64,000 nt of DNA from Liolophura sinensis (GCF_032854445.1 NC_088307.1:15390017-15454016), one strand, 5' to 3'; numbered from the stretch's first letter, positions 11,621 through 26,600 are shown. The notes: generated from the sequence alone by a model not told the origin. Made by a program: numbers and translations.

Positions 11621-14466
11621 GATCTATTACATCTTTATATTGGACACATGCATACATTTTTAGAGTTCCATAATTTCCATTAGTGTAGAAAAGCTTAAGT
11701 CTCTGTTTCTTGACTTCCAGGAAGCATACATGTAGATCTTCAAAAATAGTCATATGCAAAGATTTGTATGATGCAATTGTTGTTGACACATCACCTGAAT
11801 GTAACATAGGAGCTTTGTGTGAATTAAGCATTCGTGCAACTCTCAGACGTTGCCTTATGAAATGAGGACAAGTTTGCGCTCTCTAAATGTTTCCCAAGGG
11901 TATAGAATTCACATCGCCTCTATACTAAGCTAAAAGTAACAAACCGGTCTATTATTTGTAACTAGAGTAACACCTAAGACCTTAGGGTACAGTGTTTACC
12001 TGTGAACTGTGTCAGGTGAACACCTACCTAGGTAATTTTACCTGTAAGGTGTGTGAGATTTTTGCCTTAGAGCTTATTCTGTTTTGTGGGAAAATCTCAC
12101 TAGAGTGATGAATCACTACTGAATTTGATGCTTACGGCTGAAAACTGGTTTTGATGCATGTTAAATGATCTTGTCACCTCCGCAGGCCTCATGATCCAGC
12201 AGAGGCTGTTAGAAATGCTTTATCTGAAGATGTCATTGTGATACAGTGTGATATTATGAGTGCATCAAGAACTTTTCCAGGATCACATTTAAAAGTGAAA
12301 GGTCATGAGATCCCAACCTTACATGTAGCCTTGAAATCTACTTCAAAACTTCAAAAAAAACTGCATGTACAGTAAATGCTTGACACATTGTTTTCTGATG
12401 TATTTTCAAACTACATGTACATGTATGTTAGCACTAATTGTTTCTCCTGCGGCTATATAGGGCTTGTTTCAGCTTGATGCGGACAGTAAGAACAAAACCT
12501 GTTTGTATACGTATATTGTTATCTTCATAAAGCACAGGTACAATTTTATTTCCGTGAACATTTTTATATAGGTGCATGTGTGTTGGGCATAAGATTATCT
12601 CTTTTGTAAGACTCAAGCAGTGTATTTTGGGTAGGCTGTGTGGATAGAATGCATAGCACGATTATGTGAAGCCTTAATGACTTACCATACCAGATTTGTA
12701 GTGTGAGTTGACACGGCACAGATTTAGGGAGTAGTGTTAAGAAGGAGGTTATTGTCTTCACGCAATACACATTTCATCTGATAACATGATATCAATGTAG
12801 ATACTGTACATGTCAACCTCGTGGACTTTAAACATACTTTTCCACGTCTTCTTAAATATCAAAGAATTACTAGACATCTGGGTGTAAGTTTGTATTTGTT
12901 TATCGTTTTTTTTTTTTTTTTTGTAGTTTATCTTTTTTTTTTTTTTTAAATACAATACTGATTGTAGCAGTGGGTGAAATGTCAGTGAATTTCATGTGTT
13001 ACCACCAACGTAGTGTGACTTTCGCATTACTATATATATCCACACAAAACTGCAATGAGTTCATAATGTAAAATCCAGTAGTTCATGGTGCAAAAATTTT
13101 TAAAAATTGCTGAAATTTAATCCACACTTATTGGGTGGATCAAGTTTCAACTTGAGGGGAATGGTAGAATGTGATTGTGAATCCTGGATAAATCCATGTC
13201 ACAGGTCAACCACGATGAATAGAGTCAGGGGGACTTAACCCATGAGATAATACTTGGTGCTTGATTCTCAAAACTCCAAGAAAATGTTCCTATGAAATGA
13301 TTCATGAACGAGACATTTGTGTGGCTGAATTACCTTGTGTGTTGATTTCTATAACAAACATGTGAACAGTTCAGAGTCTTGTTCTCATTCAGCATTTTTA
13401 AAATATCCCCAAAAATTAAAAATGTTTCTTTGTGTTGGGGATTTTATTGAAAACTTGGATGTAATTAATTTTTGGACCAGAACAAGGGTTGGGGTTATTC
13501 AAATGGCCACAAGCAAGGGAGAGTTTTCCATTTGTTTGTTCGCATGAGGAAAACTAAAGCTGCTTTGTCTTCGTAATACCTGTACTAATGGTGTTAAATT
13601 GTTTTAGTGAAAGGTCAATTAAAATGTTGTGGGAAAGATGAGGAGAGAGTGTTTTAAAGCCAAGCTGAAAAGACAAGTTCTCTTTACACATTTGCCTTAC
13701 AGAAGACCCATGATCTAATTAATAGCTCAGGCAGTCTGCAGACATCAAATAATAACAAAAGCTCAATTAGCCAGTCGTCCCTTTTATTTCCTTTGATGAT
13801 TGTGCATTAGTTGTTTGGATGTGACCATACGCTCACGAATGTTGCAGTCTTTGTTTAAAGGGTATTTCATTAATGGCTGGTACAGAACAAAGATGGTTGT
13901 TATACGGGGGTCTTTCGTCTGTTTAGGCTTTTGTCTCACATGGTTAATTAGGCTATGAATACTGTTTGTGTATTTCATGACTCAAAAGTTTTTAAAAGTT
14001 AAAAATAACATAAAATTATTACACAAACGTGAAAGGAAATGCCATGTACTTATAAATGTCCTGTTATATATTCTATACATTAAAAACTAAGTAGCCATAA
14101 TTAAAAGTACCAATTTTGGAAGTGTAACAACAGTATGTTCAAAAATGTAGAAAACAAAACCATGTTATGCCTCAATTTGATTGAAGATTGTATTTAAAAA
14201 TGACATTGGCTGTTTTGCGGAACATACATTTTATGCACATGGCATATTGATGTTTGTGATTAACAGCCTGGTAAATTCAGCATACACTTCACAAAATATC
14301 GATGTACATACAGTTATATATGAATTATTTCAGATTTCAACCGATTCTGTTTATCAATATCCATTTCCCACTAAGAGTTGGAATTTTGAAATGGTGTTTG
14401 ATTTCTGTCATTTTTCCCTACTGAGCTTGGAAATTAATGGGAGGTTCTTTTTTCTTCTCAATTCAG

Positions 14467-14609
14467 CTGTGGAGAGAATTTCCTGGGTCAGTACTGTGAA
14501 TATGACAATCCCTGCCGGCCCTCAGCTAGCCTGTGTATGAACAGAGGAACTTGTGTGGTGAAACAGAGCAATGGTCAGAGCCCAACTGCTCAGTGCCTCT
14601 GCACCGTGG
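14467..14609 (+). CDS. Notch: Notch exon: end of EGF1 and most of EGF2
   Basis: The exon follows a pyrimidine-rich acceptor (ttcttctcaattcag) and ends before gtaagt. It translates as [10 protein letters not shown], the last two cysteines of EGF1, then EGF2 starting [10 protein letters not shown]. It corresponds to the start of human NOTCH1 exon 3, where the text CGGAFVGPRC is similar. The first base completes a split codon whose other two bases lie in an exon not seen here. Alternative downstream AGs (at ggagag) exist, but the first AG after the tract is preferred. EGF2 has an expanded C3-C4 loop, as in other Notch proteins. Confidence 0.85.
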
Positions 14610-17600
14610 GTAAGTTTGCAGCACACTTGCAGCACCTCTTGAGTGTAGTTTAAGAAAAGTTGTTTCCCTTGGGTGATTCTTGAAGTGTTCTGTGACTTCA
14701 TCAATCTTATTGCTTTTATGACTTCAGCAGAAGTCATTTTTAGTTTAAATCTGAAGTCGTTAATCATGCATAGATGCAAGTTTACATTAGATTTCAGTAT
14801 ATAGTGAACCACTGTTACTACATGTGAAGGTTTTCTTGAAGGATCAGTCATAAAATATCACTTAACATACTGATAATACAGCGGTAAATAACTCATAAAT
14901 GATCTCCAATTTTTTAGGTTACGAGGGGACTCTCTGTGAAATTCGTGATTCGAATAGTGCTTGCTTCTACAACCCCTGCGAAAATGGGGGGACATGCCAG
15001 AATGAAGGAGTGCTATCAAACTATTCTTGTATATGTCCAGCAGGATCAAGAGGTAAATTAACAAAATCCTCAAGCAAGAAAAAAAGAACTTATGTTTAGT
15101 CAACCATTTTTTTTCCTTATGTAGATTGTGTGAGGAAAATACTTCACGTTTCAAAACAGTGCTAAAAACTGTAATTCTATTTTGCATCTTTATCTTCTTT
15201 GTTTTTAAGAAAAACATAATCTATCACTGCCTTGAAAATCTCTTTGAATGTGTTTTATTAAATGTTATATTGATGATAATTCAGTTGTTATTTAGGTTGT
15301 CACCTTCACTGTGTTCTTTTTTTGCAAACAGGTAAACATTGTGAACTAGTTGATTACTGTGTGTCACAGCCATGTCGTAACGGGGGAACGTGCACTGCGT
15401 TGCGCAACGGCTACACCTGCACTTGTGCACCGGGCTACACTGACACCACTTGCATGCAAGACATAAACGAATGTGCAGAAAATGCAAATCTCTGCCAAAA
15501 TGGAGGAACATGCAAAAACAAGCATGGATCCTTTATGTAAGTTGACATGAAATATTCTGCTTTTTTTTTTTGTTGAAGTTTTGCTGCATCAGAAAATGAA
15601 GCCCTGTTTATTCACCTGATGCTTGGATTTGTGATATAACTTTAGAAATTTTTTAGACCATAGGACAAATCATCTAAGATGGAATCTGCATTTCTCCCAA
15701 CAGCAATGTTTGTTGTGATTAAAAGATTCACTGTGTTTTGTGTTAGATCATAATATAGTTAATGTGGAGATTGTCTTTATTTGTTCCTGGAGTCATTAGA
15801 TGTGTAAAAATATTATCGCTTTATTTTCAGTTGCATGTGTCCGAAACAGTATCGAGGGATGTACTGTGAGAGCATTTTTATCCCTTGTTCTCCGAGTCCG
15901 TGTCAAAATGGGGGCACCTGCCGACAGACAGGGGATTTGTCCTCTGTGTGTGAATGTCCAGCAGGTATGTAGGAAAACATTCAGGAGAGCATCAGCTCGA
16001 TCTTCATGTCACATTAGTCAGTTTTTAGAAAACCAGTGAAACCAATGCCCTGCTATGGCATCCATTTTGGCAGTTTTGTTCCAGAAAGGATATTTCTGGT
16101 ATAGATCCATTAACTTTTGCACTGGTTAATAGTGGTTGAACTGTTAAATCACGTTATCACTAATGTTACACAAGTTGATTTTGTTGCAAGGCATATTTTT
16201 TGTTTTTCCTCACATTTTAAAAGTTTCTGCATACAGCATCAAAGCATGCAAATACTCTCACTGTGATCCTTTAGAGGTTGACAGCAGTGCTACATTCGTA
16301 GAGCAGCTACAGTGGAACGTGTAAGTCACGAGGGTCTCCAAACAGTCATTAGTAGGCAAGACCTAATTTTGGCTCGTTAAACTGATGGTTGTAGTAATTA
16401 CAGGAAAATGACTGACACGGGTCTGTATAATTTAGGCTTAATTGTCACATGATCAGTGTTATTGCTCAATTGTTGTGCAGACTTTGCTCTACATCATGCT
16501 AGCCTCCTCATGATGCAGTTGTAGTCAGGAGCCCTGTGTGTAGTCACATGAGCTCAAACACCCAGGACCATAACATGAACGCTTCAACATTCACCCCATA
16601 TTTACATACACTTATTTTGCACTGTGTTGTGGCCAAGTGTTTAGAGCAGCACAGACTCCCAGGGACCAATATGGTGACTGCGAGTTCAAGTCCAGTTGAT
16701 GCTGGCATCTTCTCTGGTTGTATCTGCGAAGGTCTTCCACCAACTTACGGATGGTCGCAGGTTTCCCCCCAAACTCAGTTTCCTCCCACCATAATGCTAA
16801 ATGCTGTTGTATGAGTGAAATATTCTTAGGTATCGTGTAAATCACAAATCAAATAACTATCTACTCTGCGTTTAAAATTAGGTGTACTCTAAAGATGCAT
16901 TTTTTTTTTTCATAATAATTCAATAAGGAATAACTTTTAAATTCTATCTGTTTGTAATTTCGAAATATGCTAGATGTTGAAAGCAATCTTACAGCATTCA
17001 ATATTGAGGAATTACCTCTCATGAATGTTGCTGTCTTTCAAGTGTTACACTGAATAAAGGTGATTAAAGTAGACTTACATGTAGTGTATGATAGCATCAG
17101 TATGCGTGTACAGGCATTTTAGTTTAAACCTGTGTGCTTGTCAGATCAAGTTAATCCAGTTAAGTGTCATCAGTATGTTAATATTGCATGCCATCTTGTA
17201 CAATCTTGTGAACACCTATCAATACATCAAAGACTACGAGGGAAACTGGAGTTATGTTTTTTCTCGGGTGAATATATTTACCAGCACAAGGACAGGAAGT
17301 AAAAAAAGAACATTAATATTGAATCTGCATGCTCCACACAGTCATGGTTAACTTTGTCTTTTTTAATTCTTTGAAAAATTCAATTTTTTTTTCCTTAACT
17401 GTATAGTGATTTACATGTAGCCACTCATCTGTGGTCTGAGGGTGCATTCCAATCTTAATATGCTAGTGTGTATACCTACAAAGCACTCCAGGTAGCTACA
17501 GATACTTATGTTTAGATTTGAGCTGATAATCTGTGCCTAATGAAGAGAATTGGCCGACTAGAATACACACAAGTGTTTTGTACATGATTATGGACCACTC

Positions 17601-20600
17601 GCATTTACCAGATACACCTGTAGATTTGCAGATTTGCATGTTGGGTATTGTGACATGACCCCTTATGTGTAAGCCTCCTCATAAAGATGATATAAATCAG
17701 AATGCAAGGTTTTTCCCTCCCAGTTGTTCATGGCTTATGTTAGAGGAGCCAGACTCCGCCTTGAATTCTCTGTCGATAAGTGTCTTGGCGAATTTCTGTT
17801 TTGTTTTTTTTTCTGTGGTTCAGTGAGAGTTTGCTTAAGATTTGATCGTCTTTACCTGTGTTGAATGTATGCATTTTTACGGAATGTCTCACACCGAGAC
17901 CTTTGGGGCAGATCTGTTGGCTGTTGTATGTTGGATACAGCATTTCAAAGTGGGATAGAAGGTAGACGCAAACAGGTGCTGAAGGAAAGACAGACGAAGG
18001 CTGAATTCTAAAAGAAAAAACAATCTGCTAAACTGCGATGAAAGCCAGGTCCGTTTGGGACACCCTCATTGATTAGGGCAACAGGTTGAATTGTCAGGGG
18101 GCCGACCACTTCCTTTCTGATGTCAGGGACTAGCCATCAATGACAGAATCTACAGAAGACGCATCCGTACTCGCTGTGCATTTTAACAGTCACAGTGAAT
18201 GTGATTTGCGAAGAGGAAATTGGTCGCTAAGAGGACATTATATAATTAGGACACCCACAGTTTCAGGAATGATTTGCAGCATTTTCATGGATTCAGTTCT
18301 GAAGAAAGCCTTCACTTTGCTTGAGCTTGTTTGTCAGACAGGTTTTACCGTGCTGGAGGTTGCTCCCAGGAAGTATTGATTCTGCCTTATGCTTCAAGAA
18401 AGGGACCGTTTATCCAAGTTTGTGAGATCAAACTGTTTTTCAAGCATCATGAGTTTTGTTTCATGCAAACTGGATTGTGAATACACTTTGTACTGCCGTG
18501 AGGGTGAAGAAGGACAGATATTACATAAGTCTTATTAACAGCTATATAATGTTTATTACTGAATCCATATTTGTTTGAAAGGATCATTGTTTGATGAAAA
18601 TATTTTCTCAGTTCCGCAGACTCGTCCACAGTAGGGTGATTATAATAAGAAATTTTTACCAAAAATTTTGGGGCAAACAGAAGTAATTCTTAAACTCCGG
18701 ATAAGGGATTGTCATTACGTGCATGATTTAACATGGCTGTAAGCCTCAGCAAGACCTCTCACCTGTCTTGTTACAATATAGAGGGAGTTTAAGTGACCCC
18801 ACATCCAAGTTCATCTTAGCTCCTATGTAGTTAACACCTGAGGAGGTCTTAGTTTAGGTAGATCAGTGTCAAACGGTTTATAGTAATCATGTTTGACACC
18901 TTTTAAGATCATAGTGACAAACTACAAATGACATGTTATCCAGCATTTAAACAGTCAAGAGCTCAACTTGTGCCCTTGCTGTTCTTTATGATATCAGATG
19001 TGTTTGGACTAAGACTGTCTGGAATTCACGTATTTGAAGAAACAAACCAGGCCACAACCAGCAACCTTGTCTGACTACCTTTACCATGTGATAAATAAGA
19101 TGGTATGTTGTCTCTATGAAATAACTTGGCACATCTCAGAGAGACCTTTGTTGCTAGCTCATCACTACGCCCAGACACAGTTCCATTCTGGCAACCTGAC
19201 TGATTATCAGGGTTTTTTTTTTTACATTTCTTACCACGTGCAGGAGGAAAAAAAAATAAGTATCAAGATTTCAGACATTTGCATCTGTGGAGTCCAAATA
19301 GAAGTGGCAGCCTATTAGCTATGGACATAGAATACCTTTTCATTTTCTGGCCGAGTTAAGAAAGGTTGAAGCTGGGGCATGAGGATTAACAATTTGGCAA
19401 AGGTGGGCATACCTGAGAGAACAGACAACATGTGTTTTATGTCATATTTTGACTGAGGGCTGATGATAATTAGAGAACGTCTGGAGCCGTGAAACTCATG
19501 CCATTCTTTGCTGTCTGCTGAAGGAGTCTGCCAGCTTGTGCGAAGTTCGAGCTGTTATTGGCAAACTTTTTTGTTTTTCACCAATACAAACCCAGAGGGG
19601 GATCAGTAGTAGGAGCTTGTTCGGGAAATATCGACTCTCGTTTACTAAATCGTACTCCGTGCTTGGTCATTGGAAGTGATGGAATTCCTCACTCTCGGGT
19701 GACCGGTTAGCCTGTAGCTTTGTGTTTGTTAAAAGCTAGAAGGGTAAATAAGTTGCCGAGACACTGCTGTAGAAGAGGGAGTATTGTGAGGGGTATAACT
19801 ACACATACAGACTGGAGATATGACTGCAGGTCATCAACCCTAAGAGGGTGGTGACATAACTTCACGAACAAGTCTTTCAGAATCGGATGGCATCCATGCT
19901 GTGAGCTTGTGTACATTAGTAATGCATGTTAATAGTGCTGCAAAGGCTTTGAGCCTTAGGAGGAGAAGCAACAAGTGTGTGTAAGTGTAAGGCTATCCAT
20001 GTGAACACCCAGCGGTTTATACATGTATACCCAGCCAGTGGTTATGAGAACCTAGCTTAATGAGTCAGCATTACATCCCAGTATTCTCTACAACTGTGCA
20101 CAGGGGCACAAGGCCTACAGTGGAGTACAAGTCTATGTAACGCAGAAACCTCCCAGTGTGTATGTATATAGTGGCCTGTGCAGTTAAGAGAGTACCATGA
20201 TTTTGAGCTAAGGGAAAGGATGGGAATAACTGCCTAGTGCACGTCCGGAGGAAGTGGGACTACAGTTTCAGCCCCACAAGCTAGTGGAGCAGTGCTCTGG
20301 ATAAACAGGGGGGTGGACACACAGCGGTTGAAAGCTGTGATAGCTTGGACAGTTTTCATACTGGAGTTGTACACAGTCTGTATATCTCTAACCTATTACA
20401 GCTGGAACCTTAGGCTGGGGGATAGTTATGTGAGGGGCATGGTCACGGACGAGCGCCCAGTTAATTGCTTGTCTCTCCTGTACTTACATGGCCTTAGCAT
20501 CAAAGTTGCTGAACAAGCAAGGTGATTTTCTCACCTTTTAGAGGATATTGGAGAGATGAGCCCTTAATTGTGGCAACTTACGAGATGTCAGTTTTTCTGG

Positions 20601-23600
20601 CAGCAGTGAACTAAGAAGAGATGCAATGGATACTGGATAAATCATAAGTGCTGACATGACCAGTAGTTTCTCATGAAAAGTGGACATCACAAACGAACTA
20701 AGGAAGATCATCTTCACCACTGAATCTTTGCGGGAAGACAAGACACCCAGTTGACCTCAGAGAAGGTCGCTGAATTTATCCCCAGGAAGTTGACTAATGG
20801 TTTCAGATTACAAGCTGTGAAATTATTTTTGATAACTTTCTTTAATCCACATTTCTGTCTTCTAAAATTGACGTCCTACGTGAGGCAAAATTCATTTCTT
20901 TCAGGATCTTTTTAATTTGTGTGTACACGTGTGGATGTGTTTTAGTAGGGCTTTTTAACACGATCCAAGTGATACGGATCAGCCTCGATTGCATGGGAAT
21001 TTTGGTCAGTCTAAGACCTGGAACATTATTCAGTGATAGACACTTATGGATGGTTGGTTTGATCAACAGTGAGTCAGCTTGTATTGAATCTTGTGTGATC
21101 ACCACTTTGGAAGATGTCTATCTTTGTGTTTGGTGCGCATAATAGATACGTGATGTTATAACAGTGTGGAAATACGTGAGGATTTGCTGGGAATTCCAAT
21201 GGAGGTGTTACTCAGGCTGAAAGTGCTATGTCGACGGGGACATTTGTTTGCCAATCGTGGATTCTTACCTGTGCTGGTTGCCATGGTGACCCTGTGTAAG
21301 TTGTTCAAAGCGAACGTCCAGAAATGACCAGTTGTGGTTAAAGATAAATTTACCCAGAGCTTAAGTCACTCATTTACGTGACGAATTCAGTGAAATAGTT
21401 CTTGGTGATTTTTTGTGTTTTTTTGTCGGAACATTCCCAATCGACCAGTGTTGACTGACTAGATTTGTTTACACAAAATGAGCATGTGAACAGTTTGGAG
21501 GTGTTACTGAGTCAAAATTGCGGTTTTCTGATTAGTTTTAACCATTTCAAGTCAGATTTTGAAACTAACAAGGAGATACCAATACCGTGAGAGAAAGGAT
21601 AATCAGGCAATATCCAAATCACTCACAGACAATGCAGTTTATTGTTTTATTTTTAACTGTTTTTTTTTTTTATTAGTTTTCAAATATTCTAGATTTCAAT
21701 ACCTGAAAATTAAGCTTCTCACAAATATGAAGTAAGGTGGATGGGAACAACAGGTTAAATACTGGATACTGTGTATGAAGCCATAGATGAACTACATATA
21801 GGATTGTGCGTAACAGCATCAAGTTGTTACCGCTTTCCCATCTTTTTCCGCTAATGATCATTTCTTAAAAAATACAAATTGGAATGCCGTTTCTGTATAA
21901 CAGCTCCTTTTCTGAGCTTGTTTTAAGAATGGCAACCCAGCGTCTGACAAGAATACGCTCTCGTTAGCTGTGGACAAATTGTTTGTGCCTTACTTTCAAG
22001 ATATACAAAACCAGGCAGTTATCAATCCCACTGTTGACTCTTCAGCAGATTTCAGGAAAAGGAGCTTTGGTGGATTTTACGTTTGAAGATCTGCCCGCCT
22101 AATATTTGCTCTGTTTCATGGCAGTTTGGCAAGAGGCTGTATGATGGGCCTGGGGTCTATCCCTAGTGTGTACACAAGGCAACAGGTCCTTTGCTTACTC
22201 CATGTTTTGTAGACTGGAGTTAAATGCTCAGAAAACTCCCAACTGAAACATTGATCAGTTTGCTTTTTCCGCTGGCTTGTACCAAAACTATTTGGCTATG
22301 GCGGAAACACCTTGTACTTGTGAGTAAATTTCAAGCCATCTTATCTCCGAAAAAAGACAAATAACTCTGACGATGAGATGTCAAATGTTTGGCGATGTAT
22401 TGATCATTTTAGGCAAGACGTCCGTATTATCTGAGAATTTCCCTTGTAGTGAATGTGCAGGTCCCCAATGTTCAATACTTGTCTGTCTACATCATGCACG
22501 AATGTCTACATGTAGGATTCAATTCAGCTAGGGCTGGGCTGAAAAATTTGAAACAGCCTGTGGAGACACAGTGTATTGCTATTTCATTTGAAATTCCACT
22601 TTAATGCTTTAGTAACTAATGGAAAGACGTCTCATTTTTGATTAGTTAAAATATCTCTCACTTACAATTTTATCACGAAAGTGTAGTTTTCATATGCTCA
22701 TCATTAAAGATGTATTATGCTATAGCATATGATATTTGTGCCTGGATAGGGGACTGGCCGTCAGTCTGCATGTATCTGTGTCCACAGAACTACTTCACTT
22801 CTAGGCGTAAAACTTCAGGTGCTCCTGTGCACCTACCATAAGCCTAAAAGAGCCGGTGGAAAATAAAACCCCATGCTCCTGTACACCTACCATAGGCCTA
22901 AAAGAGCCTGTGGAAAATGAAACCCCACGCTCCTGTGCACCTACTATAAGCCTAAAAGAGCCGGTGGAAAATAAAACCCCATGCTCCTGTACACCTACCA
23001 TAGGCCTAAAAGAGCCTGTGGAAAATGAAACCCCACGCTCCTGTGCACCTACCATAAGCCTAAAAGAGCCGGTGGAAAATAAAACCCCATGCTCCTGTAC
23101 ACCTACCGTAAGCCTAAAAGAGCCTGTGGAAAATGAAACCCCACGCTCCTGTGCACCTACCATAAGCCTAAAAGAACCGGTGGAAAATAAAACCCCATGC
23201 TCCTGTACACCTACCATAGGCCTAAAAGAGCCTGTGGAAAATGAAACCCCATGCTCCTGTACACCTACCATAACCCTAAAAGAGCCTGTGGAAAATGAAA
23301 TCCCATGGACCTACAGGTATCTTGTTTACAGTGTAAAGAACTGCCTAACATCTGGTAGCTGTGTTAATTTTTGCTGTAAACGTGGTTTTTCAGCTATATA
23401 TAGTAGACACTCCGTAGTTGTAGGTATGTAAGTTGTAGGTGTACACAGCAGATTCCTGGTTCTGTCGGCCCATGAACGTTTTGCCCATTGATAATAGCCC
23501 GTTCACAAAATGGCTGGTGGTTGGTTGACACATGGCTATGACCACAGTGGACTATATACAGTATATATACTATATAGGTGGTGAAAAAACAAGATGAAGT

Positions 23601-26600
23601 GTGTACGGTACATCGTTTTGGTAGGTACATACATGTATAAAACATAAAGAACAGGTACTAAAAAAACAAGGAGGAAACCTTCTCAGTTTTCTCATTTGAA
23701 CACCAGTATTGAACTGTCATTATAATCAGGCATACTGGTAGTTTTTGTGAAGTTGTTTTTTTTTCTGTTCTCCCAACAATTTCCATTTCTGTTTGCTTTC
23801 AGGTTTTACAGGAGCAAACTGTGAGAAGAACATAGATGATTGTATTAACAACCAGTGTGCCAATGGCTCCACCTGTATTGATGGTGTCCAATCATACACC
23901 TGTAAATGCCCACCCACTCATAAAGGTAAGCATCGGGTGTTTATTGTTTTCATAAGGAAATCTTTGTAAGTGACTTCTTATTTAAGAAAATTACATGTAG
24001 CTCTTAAGTTTTCTTGGTAACCTTTGTGACATTTTGTTTATCAAATTTAGGCTGACAAAAGTAACGGCTAATAATGTAATTGTTATTTTGAAACCATTAT
24101 GTGTGCAGTTGAATGGTGCTGCCAGTGTTCCAAGAGAAAAAATGGATTGTTTATTTTACATGTATTTGATTTTTAGACATTGTTCAGTGTACACACAGAA
24201 GGTAAACTGTTATGATACATGTGGAAGTGAATAATAAAAGATTTAGGTTAGTGTATATTAGGTAGATAAACTTGTTACACTGAACAATGCTTTTGTTTCT
24301 GTCCTGAGCAGTCCTCAACGCACACATGTTAGGGGGCGCTCACTTTCTGAGCCCTCCATACCATTACAGTGAATCACTGGGTCGGAAGATACTCTTGTTT
24401 TATCGTGACCACTGTGCAGTTGGTATTGAATGATTTCTGTATTTGTAAATGTACTAGGTGTCTTGTTTGGAACCTCTTAAGCTGTAGGCTACGTTTTGTG
24501 GGAAAAGAATGCAGCTGTCCTTGTTTCAAGTGTCATTTTCCGTCAAGTTTTTGGGGGAGTGTTTGACACGGGCAGCTTGAGGATATGAACTTGAACATGT
24601 TGCTATGCGGCTGAGAGGAAGCCGTTTTGAGAAAACACGCAGTTTGGAAAATCCTGTACAGTTGATTAAAGTAAACCACATACAAGCTTGTTCTGTTCCT
24701 ATTACATTAAGCACAATTTTTATTTCATTGGTGTTTTATGTCGTACTCAAGAATATTTCGCTTATACGCCGGCGAACAGCGTCATGGTGGGAGGAAAATG
24801 GGCAGACGAAATCCACAGCTATCTGCAGGTTGCTGGCAAACCTTTCCACGTACGGTCAGAAAGGAAGCCAGCATGAGCTGGACTTGAACTCACAGCGACC
24901 GCATCAGGGAGAGGGGTCATTACGCTGTGCTGGCATGCTAACCAACTGAGCCACGGAGGCCCACGTTCTGCATTAACATACTTCAAGGTTAAATATAGGT
25001 GCTCATGCAAACTGTGTGTAGGTTAGGTTCTTGAGCGACGCTGAGTAAAACAGAAAACATTTGGCTAGTTTTGAGTGTATTGAATTCATATAGATGTACT
25101 TTTATATGTTGAAGAAAAAATATTTGTTTTTTCTTTCGGGTATTTCCTCCTCATGTTTCCACAGAAAATGTTCAGACATATTCAGCCATATTGAACATGG
25201 TAGAAAACCCTTTCTGCGATCTCAAGAGACCGTTCACGATTAAATGGTACATATTCACTATTGTCCATTCTTCAGGACCATTTTGCAGACAGGATGTTGA
25301 CGAATGCCTGGTATCTGATATATGTAAAAATGGTGCCACGTGCATGAACTCGGCTGGCAGTTACATGTGCATCTGTGTGAATGGGTGGTCAGGCGCAGAC
25401 TGCAGCGAGAACATCGACGATTGCGCAATACGCCCCTGTTACAACGGAGGCACCTGCCATGATAGAGTGGGCTCCTACCATTGCGAATGTCCCAGGGGAA
25501 AAACTGGTGAGTGCTGTATTCGTTAGGTTTTTGTCATTTTATTGGAAGAAAAAAAAATTGTGATGTGATTTAAATATCATTAAAAGTAACATAGATTAAA
25601 ACTATGAAAGATGATGTTACTCTATGATACATGTGTGTTCATTTTATTCATGGTCTGCATGTAAGAATAGGTACTGCTTTACAGGGTATTGTATATGAGC
25701 ACATGGCATCAGCACTAGCTCTTAGCCTGTAAGGTCAAGTGTTCAAATCCATCCCTGCCACTTTACATCTACTCGTATGTTAGATAAGTAGCAATCTGTA
25801 GGCTCCTCCAGCTCTTCTACTTACCACCATTGTCTTAAGGGTGGCGTTTTGTATCATTGAAATACAGTTCTCAGTTAAAATCATCGTGTGATTATTATTG
25901 TGAGATAGTCATTAAGGGTGCATGTGCTTTCCCTGCCAGGCTTGCGGTGCCACCTGGAGGACGCGTGTTTGAGTAACCCGTGTAATGAAGGGGCGCTGTG
26001 CCAGACATCACCAATGAATGGACAGCCCATCTGTAACTGTAAGAAAGGCTGGTATGGAAGCGACTGTTCCCAGGACATCAACGAATGTGAAGAAAGTAAG
26101 TCCGTGGTCTTGGAACTCTGTATTAACAACAGACTTTTGTAACCATTTGTGTCAGGCATTTTGATCATTAAAAAATTTACTAATTACCTACTAATTACAT
26201 ACTAATTACTAAATTACATTTACTAATTTTTAATAACAACCAGTTTATACACTAACACCTAATATTCATATATGCGAGATACTTTAATTCATTTATTTCT
26301 TTTTTTTTTGTTTTAATTCAATGTAACCATAGAAATAGCACAAAACTTTCCATGGAAAATGTCATTATAATGTCATAGAAATTCCATAAGACTTTTGGAA
26401 AAACCTTAATACTGTTTTACCACAGAAGTAGCCTACCGTTGTTCTGTTACCATGGTGATGCACTGATCGGTGTTTGCCTACCCTTTAACCAGACTCCTAA
26501 GCTGACATTATGAAACAAAATGTTTGTAATGAATTGTTACGAATGGAATTAATTTTGTAATCCCAATCTTCTTTATGCTGATAACAAATGGTGAGTGTGA

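Larger units (their letters stand above)
1..14466. other. Upstream region or first intron(s), no exon recognised
   Basis: I see no exon with the cysteine spacing of EGF1 and no convincing signal-peptide exon on the + strand. In other animals Notch exon 1 (signal peptide) and exon 2 (EGF1) precede long introns, so this stretch is probably intronic at least in part. It contains a SINE-B copy, a full SINE-A copy, SINE-A tail fragments, a 98-bp inverted-repeat pair, short tandem duplications, a G homopolymer near 3638-3654 and a C-rich tract near 5068-5092. All short open frames here look random. Confidence 0.6.
15965..23802. other. 7.8 kb intron between EGF6 and EGF7
   Basis: It contains a diverged SINE-A copy (16624-16857) and a 54-bp minisatellite (22818-23305). 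Elsewhere I see no exon, RNA gene or other structure that I can support. The remaining open frames are short and unlike known proteins. Confidence 0.85.

Noticed and set aside
12085-12092. TGTGGGAA as a Notch autoregulatory CSL site (also at 13628, 24497, 29508 and 46093)
   Set aside because: The total number of matches is about what chance predicts for 64 kb and they are not clustered.
14181-14540. 119-residue frame overlapping the first traced exon
   Set aside because: It runs in a different frame from the EGF2 reading and has no EGF cysteine pattern.
22856-23431. 191-residue open frame with 18-residue repeats
   Set aside because: It is created by the 54-bp minisatellite; the opposite strand is open too, and it lies within a Notch intron with no splice link to the receptor.
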